From positions 3,036,001 through 3,100,000 of the forward strand of contig JBBMOA010000007.1 of NCBI GenBank assembly GCA_037954235.1: a stretch of DNA of 64,000 nucleotides, given 5' to 3'. Within the stretch, counting starts at the first letter, position 1. Each line of letters starts with the position of its first letter. The notes beneath the pieces are model-generated. The model searched no databases. It was not told the origin of the DNA and worked only from the letters and a program-made list of their open reading frames with translations. Of the stretch, positions 25,265 through 35,509 are shown piece by piece. Source of the DNA: Aulostomus chinensis (lineage: Eukaryota; Chordata; Actinopteri; Syngnathiformes; Aulostomidae). The position numbers and the translations under genes are program-made.

Positions 25265-25825
25265 AAAAGGGATATTTTCAAGTATTTGTGAGTAGAATTT
25301 TAATAATAATGATCTCAGTGTTCTTGAGACTTTCCTTCCCTTTGCAACACCAAACATCCTGTTGTGCCATTAAAAAGTGTCTAAAAATATACAATATACA
25401 GCCCTCATCAGTGGATTTTACATCTCTGGTGAGAGCAGGTTTTTTTCTTTGTGGAGGAGAAGCATCCCTCCCTCTGTCCCTGGGATTTAACAGAATCAAC
25501 GTTGCAAGGAAACAGCCGTGACCCCTCGGTGACTCAGCTTTCAGCTCCCTCCATCAGTTCACCATTTCACTGAACTGTGTCATGCTTTTCACCTCAGTAT
25601 GCAGGAGAGAGATCCAGGAGATGAGTAGAGGACCACATGTAACCATGAGTGTCTTGTGATGCCCTTCAGTCCCGTCAACATTCCCGCTGTTCCAGGCCCT
25701 CAAGACTTCCTCTTGACGATATTTATTTATTCTAGAAATCAAGATGAACACATGTCCAGTTGGTGTTACAGCGCTTCCTACTGTCCAGGTGGAGAAGTGT
25801 AACTTATGCAACTTGGAACAAATAA
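25265..25825. other. No gene recognised
   Basis: Ordinary non-coding sequence between two SINEs. Confidence 0.5.
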
Positions 25826-25830
25826 AGACA

Positions 25831-26155
25831 AACCCATCCATCCATCCATATTAAGGGTTGCAGGGGGGTGGAGCCTATCCCAGCAGCCTTCCCCCTGGAC
25901 AGATCACCAGTCCATGGCAGGGCCAACACATAGAGACAGACAACCATTGGCTCTCCCAGCCACGCCTACGGTCAATTTAGAGTCCGGATTAACCTGGTCC
26001 CCTCTTGATGTCTTTGGACTGTGGAGGAAGCTGGAGTACCAGAGAGAACCCAGCAGGAACAGGGAGAACATGCAGACTCACACAGAAAGACCCCGTGCTC
26101 CGGCTGGGGCTTGAACCCAGAACCTTCTTGCTGTAAGGCGACAGTGCTGACCACC
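25831..26155 (-). mobile_element. SINE-like repeat, antisense
   Basis: Reverse-oriented copy with a TCCATCCA tail at the left, the shared body, and the head ending GGCGACAGTGCTGACCACC at the right. Confidence 0.9.
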
Positions 26156-26274
26156 TTATTCAGAAAATTACCTCAACCAGAAAATGGACCTTAATTGGAA
26201 TATGGTGTGCATGTAAACATGGTAAACAACTGTGTTGCAGCCCCTCTCACTCAGCTCATCTCAACCAAGTCCCT

Positions 26275-26430
26275 CTTTTCCTAGACCCCTGAGGCAGAAG
26301 CTGCACTCCAGAGACCCAAAGACCAATTCTCTTCCTCACTGGGATCCTGGCTTGGGATTTGTTGTGGATGTGGATGCCTCAAATACCACCCTCAGCGTCA
26401 TTCTCTGCTTTTGGGTGGAAAAACAAATGT
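26275..26430 (+). pseudogene. Ty3/gypsy-type retrotransposon fragment (RT-RNase H junction)
   Basis: Reads TPEAEAALQRPKDQF and, after a frameshift, DPGLGFVVDVDASNTT. These correspond to the segment between reverse transcriptase and RNase H in gypsy-type Pol, including the first RNase H aspartate region (VDAS). Only about 50 codons remain and no LTR is seen. The following 500 bases may contain further decayed pol sequence but nothing definite. Confidence 0.72.
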
Positions 26431-26439
26431 AACAGTGTT

Positions 26440-29400
26440 CAGGTTAACTTGGATTTGGATGGGATGTCACAGTAACAGCCAACTCCAGCAACTCTTCACT
26501 TGATTGTAGCTAAAAGAAGCAAGCAATGAACTAAACTGCCCCACATTGTCTCTTGCCGCTTGCTGCCTATCATGCCTCCACAGTTTGTCCTCTGCCTCTG
26601 ACTCCGAGATATGTTGCCATACCTAAGTATAAGTGTCCAGCTGTCCCTCACATCTCCTTGACAAGGCTGATCAAGCCAATCTTTAAGGCAACAATTCTAG
26701 AATGAAAGCCACCAGCAGAGCAACGGTTCTCACAGTTGTCACCGGAAGGCAACCCACTGATGAGAAAAGGAGTGAATGGTCCACCTGGGTACCTGTCAGA
26801 CCATGACCCATGACCCTGCCCCAGGTCTGACTCAATTTGATGTGCCAGACAACAAGGAGAACTCTCTGCAGGTACAATAAGAACACTTGGTAAAGGGTCT
26901 AGATTTGCACCTGGCAGCAGTAAGTCTCTACTCTTCATGATTGGAAATCAACTCCTCGCTATCTGAAGCCTCATATTTGACAAGACGTGATATTTTCTGA
27001 GAATTTTTCCAGTGTAATTCAAAGAGGAAGTGTGAAAGCATGCTCCTCCTAACCATGATTTCTCTCTAATGTGGCTGACCTATTTAAACCTTATATAAAT
27101 ACTGTCAGAATTACTTTCCTGGTTAATCCTGGACTCTATTATTTAGGAAAGCAGCTCAGCAGGAAAAGTCCATAATGAGACACTTGTCTCTTTTTCTTGT
27201 GTTGATAGTGGAATATGTTAAGCTTTTACAAGCACAAGGGCGTAGACACAAATCTTCAAGTCCACATCAACTGGTTCAAATATATTTTTCTGCAAATGAA
27301 GTACCTGTTCTCTGGCACACATCTTTGGGTGAAAACCCATGACTAACTTGGAAGAGTGTAATCATCCAAGTCCAGCAAGCTCCCCGCTGCTACTCCCAAA
27401 GTACAGAATGTATCATGTCAAGTCCTTGACAACAAGCTGAGCGTGTTGACGTTCATGAGATAAATTCTCTACTCAATCAAAATAACTACTCCACATCCAT
27501 AACAAATACCAGGAGTTTTTGTGTGAGTAGCTTGCCTGTCAAAGGAAAAAATGTCCATCACAGCTGCCATAAAAAAAAAAAACATTTGGAAAAGATTCGT
27601 TTTTATTTGATGTTGCAGATTACATATGAACTGAATTATGTCATATATTCAACTGAAGGAGAAACTCCTTTAGGAAGCCGACTGCTTCACTTTGCTTAGC
27701 ACCCAGTAGATACTTTCATGATACAAAAACAATTACAAATCCCTTGTTTTTCAGTACCCATATTTAAGGAAAGAATGCAGTAGGAAATGAAATCATATTA
27801 CCTTTATAGAAATCAAACATTTTGACTCGTTCAGTTTTACTCACTTTATTTGGCAAGTTGCCAAATAAAACCCATTTACTGGTTTCTACCAGTTTCCCTT
27901 CACGTGGAAAAAAAGGAATCTCCAACCTAGAATCCAGGTTCTCTACAATCTCTTCTCCTCTGTTTCCCTAATACAACCTGTTTGTTCATTGTTTCTTTCC
28001 CATGTAAAACATCTTTGAGCAGCATAGCACCATAAACTGGAAGTACCTCACACTATTAACACCCTAACACCCTTGTAAAGGTGCTACCCCGGACCTGATG
28101 GCGTGCTGCACACACTTTACGTCTCAATTTGAAGGAAAGATTTCCATCACCGTTACTCCATCGTAGGGAAGAGGATTTTAGGATTTTCCGATAGTCACTG
28201 ATCAGTTTGAGGAATTAGCTGGGCTGGCGTTTCTATTTTCTTCACTGTGCACAACATGTTGCTCCTGGAAAAGCGATGGACCAATAATTTTAGCCTTTTT
28301 CTTTTAGCAACACAACTAACTGGCTTGCAGTTTGTTATTTTGGTATTTTTCACATTCTATTTTGTCTTCTTTTTTTTTTTTTTTTGAAAACTGGGAAAAC
28401 AGAGTTTTGTAATTCGGGGTTCATGTACTTCAGCCAGAAGGTGTTTTGTTTGCCTTTCAAATACTCGCAAGTGTCTTGCCTCCTGTAAACAGTTTTCACC
28501 ACTGCATCATGTCGTTGTAGCATCACAATGCAGGAAGTGCCAGCCAAGAAGCACCAGTCACTTGAAGCTAATGGGGATTGATGGCTAAAAACACCAAACT
28601 GTCCTAAAGCATCGGTTTACAAAGATTCCCATTCACGTCTTCTTTATCCAGCCAATAATCTGTAACAATGGTCATCCATGAACATTTTTATTTGAGCTTA
28701 AGATGAACGACTGCAGATGTGACGCTAGCGAGATGGAGTACGAGCGATGATCGGCTGACTACACCAGCTAGTCATGCTGGGCCTGACTGAAAATGAGAGA
28801 CGCTAAGAGTTAAAGTTAGTTTCTTTTTAGCTCAACTGAAAGTGTTCATGGGTTACTGACCATGTTACACTGCACGTAAACAGATGTTTACAGACAGCTT
28901 TGCTGTTGCTTATCATTTTAGAGACATTAGCTCCAAGCTAAATAAATGTGTCTGGCTCTTTCTGCACTCTACATAAAATGGTGAAGCCTCACTTCAACCT
29001 GAGCTGTGCAGGACGTGATCATGCATCATCAGACCTGTGACCTGTGACCTCAGGGCTGTTGACGTAAAGGTCATACTTTGGAGTCAGACTCTGGCAGAGC
29101 TGTGGTGGAAATTAACTTCCTGTGTACTGGATTCACAAGTAAAGCAGCAAAATGTCAGAGAAGTAATCTGTTAGCAGCAGTCCAAGCTGAACAATAAACT
29201 CCTAACACATAATTAAACTGCGTCTGACAGTTGTTCTCACTGTACACTGGATTTAATGAAGTCCAATCCATTTGCTCCTTCTGTTACTCCTCTCTTAGTG
29301 TAACTGCAATTCAAAAAGTTCATGTTAAACTGAAAGAGGCAGGAGTACCTAATTAAGCTTCGCAAGGCTGTCGTGTTCTCTCAAAGATAATGACTCCTCA
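26440..29400. other. No gene recognised
   Basis: AT-rich non-coding sequence. Holds the NFI palindrome at 27850-27864 and a segment near 28895-28980 that recurs in diverged form at 36610-36690. Confidence 0.5.
27845..27869. promoter_or_regulatory. Perfect NFI palindrome within a 12-bp-arm inverted repeat
   Basis: TTTATTTGGCAA, one G, then TTGCCAAATAAA. The core TTGGC-AAGTT-GCCAA (27850-27864) is the full nuclear factor I consensus TTGGC(N5)GCCAA. It lies about 4 kb upstream of prmt8 exon 1. Function is inferred only. Confidence 0.5.
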
Positions 29401-29404
29401 CAAC

Positions 29405-29405
29405 C

Positions 29406-29446
<41 letters not shown>
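29405..29446. repeat. (CA)n microsatellite
   Basis: CA tract with one interruption. Confidence 0.93.
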
Positions 29447-29447
<1 letters not shown>

Positions 29448-29449
29448 CA

Positions 29450-31055
29450 TAGAAGAGAGGAGGAAGCAATGATTGTGGCTTTGGACAATGGACTGTTAGC
29501 ATTGATCTGAGCATCATTCTTTATCTGGAGAAAAGGCAACAATCGGCTGCAATCAGCCAGGCGATGATAAAAGACCCAAAGATACACATCAGAGGGAGGC
29601 GAAGAGCTAATTGAAGCATTTTCAGTGTGGCTCTGATTGTGATCCTCCCACTGGGAGAAGAGAAGCTGACCCAGTAAGGAAGGCACGTCGCCCGCTGCCT
29701 TTGACAGAAATGATACATCACATAATGAAAGAGGAATAATTAGACTGAGATCAGAGATCATCTTAGCGGTAAACCTGCTTGACTGCATCACCAGCTCGTC
29801 TGTGTGGGGAATTATTGATCTCCGGACCCACACACTGGGCACTTATCAGGTGCACTGAATTGCAATGTCTTACCGTGCAGCTGCCACATGTACTGCCCAG
29901 GTACACACAAGTGTAGATAATACATGTACCCATTTAACACATTTATTTTTAAGTGTGTGTGTGTTTGTGTGTGAGTGTGTGATGACAGTGAATAGAACAG
30001 TTGGGCAGCTTTTCTCTTTTTGCCAGCTGACTGCCTGGTGAGTGTCTGCCTACCCTCTCTGTTGAATAATGTAACAAGTGATGAGTGGTGTGGGTGGAGG
30101 AGAGGGATGGCCTCTCCTCAAAATAGACTCCAGTGGAAAAGCAGACTACTTCAGAGACCAGATACAGTAGCAGTTATGAAACAGCCGAGGCGTTCTGCAG
30201 CGGAGCGCCTGGGCGTAGGAGCCAAAACCACTCTGCTATGGGTAGCATGGAACAAGGGATGGGACGTTCTGAGGACATGATGTTCCCTAAAGGTGACATC
30301 CAACATCCAAACTTTACAGAACACTGAGGAGGGAACGTTCCCGATACATCCTCTTTTAGTTGTGACACGTCAAAAGTGACAGGAGAAAGTTCCAGTCCTG
30401 TACTGTTCTTGTCAAAAATAGAAAGTGTTCCTGCTGTATATGGTTCTGCACAGCTCATATGTACATGTTCCCTTAGCATATTTTAAGAGGGGACATTTAG
30501 AATGTTCTGAAAGGTTCTGGGATTATTTGTGTCCTCCAGCTAGGTTTTTCCCTGATAAGAATGTGCAGTTCTTGAGAGGGAAGGGGGTGGGAACATTCAG
30601 GTCTAACCGAATATCTTCCAGTCTTCTGGGAGTTAAGGGAACACAATGTTTCTTCTAGGTCCCTCCACCATGTTCCCACAATGATTTTAGAACCCAGAGT
30701 GGCATTAAATGACCTCAGAGGACCGAACAATAATGCCAACGTTTGTTTCGATTTAGGTTCTTGCATCAACTTCCCAGAATGCACAACTGTCACTAATATC
30801 AGGATTTTTGAAAGGAAGCCTGGAAGGAACGACCACCATATTAGTCCAGAGAAAATCCTGACCGTCCCCTGAGAGGCTCTCAACCCTCTGACACCTCATG
30901 ACTGCCTGGGAAGGTCAGTGGGACATTACAGCACCAGAGCGTCCTACATACGTTCCACTAAAATAGTCCCTCAACATTCCAGCCTAAATGAAATCCCTCT
31001 GAACTCCACAACATGACACCATGGAAGGGACAATACAACTTTACACCACACTGTT
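29450..31055. other. No gene recognised
   Basis: Non-coding DNA upstream of prmt8. A GT-rich tract occurs near 29953-29982. No exon recognised. Confidence 0.5.
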
Positions 31056-31059
31056 TCCA

Positions 31060-31191
31060 GACGTCAGAGAGACAGTGGGTGTTTTGTGACTTCAGAGAGA
31101 GTGCGTTCTGACGTCAGAGACAGCGTGTTGTGACATCAGAGAGCATGGTGTGACATCAGAGAGCATGGTGTGACACCAGAGAGTGTTCCGG
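31060..31191 (+). repeat. Minisatellite of six GACNTCAGAGAG units with CRE cores
   Basis: Units start at 31060, 31088, 31110, 31132, 31152 and 31172 (28, 22, 22, 20, 20 and 20 bases). Units 4 and 5 are identical. Unit 3 with its preceding base gives a perfect CRE palindrome TGACGTCA (31109-31116); unit 1 gives AGACGTCA. It lies about 0.7-0.8 kb before the prmt8 start codon. Confidence 0.85.
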
Positions 31192-31194
31192 GGT

Positions 31195-31883
31195 GGTCCT
31201 GCTGGTGCAGGTGAAGCTTCTGTCAGCTGGACAGCAGCTGGCTCTGATCCAGCCCTCAGTCCGTCAGCACCCTGACCAGGAGTGGCCACTTCATGCAGAG
31301 CTTCCTCGATTCTCAGCAACTTTCAACTTCTCCTGCAGTGTTCAGCACCCGGACAGCGACGGTCTGGACTCCGGGCGAGATCCATCGATGAGTGGGTGGG
31401 TGGGCTTCCATGCTCGCGCGGGGCACTATGAGACACGTGGGTGCCTTTTGAGAGTGAACTCATCAGATTTCTGTGCGTGTATGCAGCTGCGAGTCTTCTC
31501 TGTGTGTGAGGTAACAGCGGCGGCGAGACTATTTTTAGCAACAATGTTGCGGTAGAGGAATCAACGTGAAAGAGTGTATTGGCGACCATCAGGCTGCTGA
31601 GATCCTCACGTGAGACAGCGGTGTGTCAGGATGCTGGTGAGCCCGTCTCTTCTCGGCTGATGACGCTCTCCAGGACCGCAAACTTTGGCACCATGGAAGC
31701 TGCACTTTGTGGCAGCACCGCTTTCAGGACCTCACGTGTCTGTGTGCTTTTACAGCCCTAGAATGAAAAAGAACCTTACAGATTTGGAATGAGACAAAAT
31801 CACTGATAAAGACGTTGGAGCCCAGTCATCAGGAGCTGCATTTCTCACCCTTCTTTACTTCTAAGCACATTTTGCGGGCTCTT
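31195..31883 (+). promoter_or_regulatory. prmt8: Presumed prmt8 promoter and 5'UTR region
   Basis: Richer in G+C and CpG than the flanks, especially 31350-31560. No TATA box stands out and the transcription start cannot be placed. A short upstream open frame (ATGAAAAAGAAC...) lies near 31762. Confidence 0.4.
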
Positions 31884-31952
31884 ATGGGAATTAAGCACTC
31901 GTCCCGCTGCATGCTGCTCAGGAGAAAAATGGCGGAGTCGGAGAGCAGTGAG
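31884..31952 (+). CDS. prmt8: prmt8 coding exon 1 (residues 1-23)
   Basis: Encodes MGIKHSSRCMLLRRKMAESE plus SSE. Gly2 followed by a basic/serine stretch is an N-myristoylation signal, and Cys9 could be palmitoylated, as expected for membrane-bound PRMT8. The donor is GAG|GTAAGT, phase 0. The first ATG has a poor context (C at -3, G at +4). The third in-frame ATG (codon 16) has A at -3 and G at +4 and would start a form without the lipid anchor. The upstream 5'UTR cannot be bounded; a possible acceptor (TTTTACAG) lies near 31755. Confidence 0.93.
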
Positions 31953-32162
31953 GTAAGTGACACCTTTGATTTCTCTACAAATTAGAGAGCTCAGTTTTCG
32001 GACTCTGTCAGAGACCTCAGTGGGTCCCTCAGTCCTGCCTTTAAAAGTTGCATCTCGGACTAATGCAGACGGGGAGCGTCCGGATAGTGAGACAGCAGTA
32101 TCCTCCTGCTAGGATGTTTACTCAGCCGAAACAGGCACTGAAGGCAGCAATTAAGCGTCAGA

Positions 32163-32231
<69 letters not shown>

Positions 32232-34186
32232 TGGAGTGAGCTTCACTTCCACATGTGCATCACATCGTCTTGCAGCAGCCTCTGTTTCAACCGTGTAGCT
32301 CGCGAGGTTCTGGTGCTTCTGCAGGGATTTCAGGGTTTTATCTGAGCAGGAGATCTGCCCTTCCACTCTGTCTGCCACAGTCTCCACTCATGCAGTGTCT
32401 GAATGTGTGCATTAATGTTTGCATGCATGCAAACTGATTTAAATGAGACATAAAAATGTGTTGCTGCTTCAATGAAATGACTTGACTCGTGCTGTCCAAG
32501 GTACTGCAGCACCCTGGGAGCTCTGCAGGAAACGTGCTGGTGTCCCTCAGGTCTCAGTAAGAGGGAAACCCAATGATGCAATGAATAGTTGACCCCCAAC
32601 AATCACATCACCAAATCTCAGTTCACTTAAAGCCCTGACCTCCAGCCTGACACATCTCATTACCTCCTTCCATCCCTCCCTCTCCTCACATCGTGGGAGC
32701 AGGTTTGTCTTAAAAGATGAAAACAGCCTGTGAAGTTGGAGACAGCCTCACGCGTGTTGCTCCATCATACATTATTCATCACCCAAATTTCCCTCAAAGC
32801 AAGAACTGTATATTCATGAGATGCACTTCTTAAAACTTTCAGTATCAGTATGGAAGCACGGTACCTGATACATCTCATGATGCTTCCGCTGCTGTTTTGG
32901 AGGGTTTGGGTTATCAGAAGAACCCAAATGTTGAGGCAGGAGAACGATTCCCAGACAGTTGGAGGACTTTTCCCTGACTACAAGCTTCAGGATGCTCATC
33001 ATGATGAGAGTGACTGCCTTCCCTCCTGGAGGTCATGAGAAACGTTGCCTGTGATGTGATACTGACACGCAGGGACACGCAAAGTTCAGCCAGTTATCGG
33101 CCTGAAGCATCAGCAGCACGGGCGCACGCCACCTTCTTCCTGCAGCTGCTCTGCTCTGACAGCACTCAGACTTCCAGCTGCCTCTCTTTTTCTGCACTGT
33201 AACTTTTAGACAGCACTCATCAGCTTCTCCATTAAACCTGACATCTTTAATCAGCCCTTCTGTGGACCCGTCGTGTGATTATACATCTCTGAGTCTTGGC
33301 GTAGAACCAGCTGTTGATCAAGTTCTGCTCTTTTTTTCAGTCAGACACTGAGAATGATCCCTTCTGCTGAAAAAGAGATGTTTGTTCTTGTGCGCTATCC
33401 AACTCAAAGTTTACTGACAATTATAATTGTAATTATAATTATAGTTAATGCTTCTTGTTGAGGCTTATTTTAAAAAAAACATAATGCAGTATTCGGGCTG
33501 CACGGTGGAGCAGTGGTCAGCACTGTGGCCTCACAGCAAGAAGGTTCCAGGTTCGAGTCCCGGCTTGGGCGCAGGATCTTTCTGTGTGGAGTCTCCATGT
33601 TCTCCCTGTTCCTGTGGTTCTCTCTGGTACTCCAGCTTCCTCCCACAGTCCAAAGACATCAAGAGGGGACCAGGTTAATCCAGACTCTAAATTGACTGTA
33701 GGTATGAATGTGAGAGCCAATGGTTGTTCGTCTCTGTGTTGGCCCTGCGATGGACTGGCAACCTGTCCAGGGTGAACCCCGCCTCTCGCCCGTAGATGCC
33801 AGCCCCCCCGCGATCCTGAATAGAAAGGAATAAGCGGAAGACGATGAATGACTGAATAATGCAGTATTCCTGCCCTACAGCGAGTTTATTAATCATTTAT
33901 GAATTGTTTGGTAGGCTCATAGGAAACCTCATCTAAAAGCACCATTATTCTCTGACGAATTTATTGCCACTAAAAACATTAAGTGAAATTAAACCTATAA
34001 ATTCAGGGGTCAAAGGGCACCCACTTCTCATGGTTGTTATTAATGCATTAAAAAGTTACAGTTAGAATGCATTAAAACTATAGCTTTATGCTTTATATTG
34101 TCAAGACCTCTGAGAAACATGGTTCAGCACATAGTACAGGAAAAAGCAAGGCCCAAGTAAAATGTCTGACTAGTGGGAACTGTGTT

Positions 34187-34269
<83 letters not shown>

Positions 34270-35443
34270 TGAATCAGTGGTTCATTTTCTATCTGTTTAA
34301 ATCTTGGCTAGTCATTATCATATTATATCTTGTACTGCCTGAAGCCATGTACGAATAGTCCAGAGCAGACATCGCTGTGTTTGCAGTGCAAATGAAAACT
34401 AGATTTGTATAATAAGTTTCCAGGTAAAGAGTACTTCAAGTGTACTTCTCTAAACTTTGATGCTGCATTCAGAAAACACAAGCTCCATATCGGGAAAATG
34501 AACTGAACAATGTCCAGAGGGATTCTGTCATTTCAGAGCTCCGAGTTCCTGGACTTGATGTCACTTGGATGTCAGCAACGTCATTGCTATAAACATGTTT
34601 TGGTTTTGTTTGTTGTTTTTAACATTTTCATACCTAGTTTGAGATGTTAATTGTGTAATATGTGAAATATGTTTAGTTTCAATCTGATCGTGGGATTTTA
34701 ATATCTGTCCCTGTTGTGACGAGCTAGCATATTAGCTACTGACCTAGCGGTGTCCTCTGAATTGGCCTCAGCATGGACGCAGTGATTCCTGAAGTTAGAG
34801 TTCTGATTTCCAGGTTGCTTGACCACAGCAAAACAGTGGGCCAGTATTATATGACTAACAGAGTATTCAGAGAGCTACCTCAGTCACAGCAGGGCTCAGA
34901 GAGAAAGAATGGAAGACAGTGAATAGAGAGAACACTGCATAACTGCCTGTTATGGTGATTCAGTGATGAAAAAATTACAGAGCTTCAGGAAACGAAATTA
35001 AATCTAATAAACATAATAATAAAGGTGACAGACAGGGCACTGAGACACTCCGTCCTAGCACCACCATCATGACACCACTTCGCGCCCATCCATGTGTTTC
35101 AGGTTCCCCGGTCCTGGTACCGATCAGTCTGAAATCTGCTGAAGGAAAGGAAAAGACTGAAAATAAAAAACTTCTAGTTCCATCTCACCAGTTGAGCGTT
35201 TCATTGCTGTACGAGACCAGCAGCACTCACGTGAACGTGTGCTGGCGTCTGACCAGCTGCCACCATCAGGGTCCCTGCTCACACCCCCACCTGGCTGACC
35301 CAGGTCAGCTCCAGTGCGAGTCCACCATGTTGTGACCGAGTACCTTCACACATCATTGTTTTGGGGACTATCTGTGTCTTTGAACGCAGCAGGAGAGGAG
35401 AGGACAAAGATAAATAGGAGGGCTGTTTAAGAGAGATACATAA

Positions 35444-35509
<66 letters not shown>

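Noticed and set aside
1..31000. Search for TSPAN9 exons, the usual upstream neighbour of PRMT8
   Set aside because: No tetraspanin-like membrane segments or CCG motif with splice sites were seen, so the gene is not claimed here.
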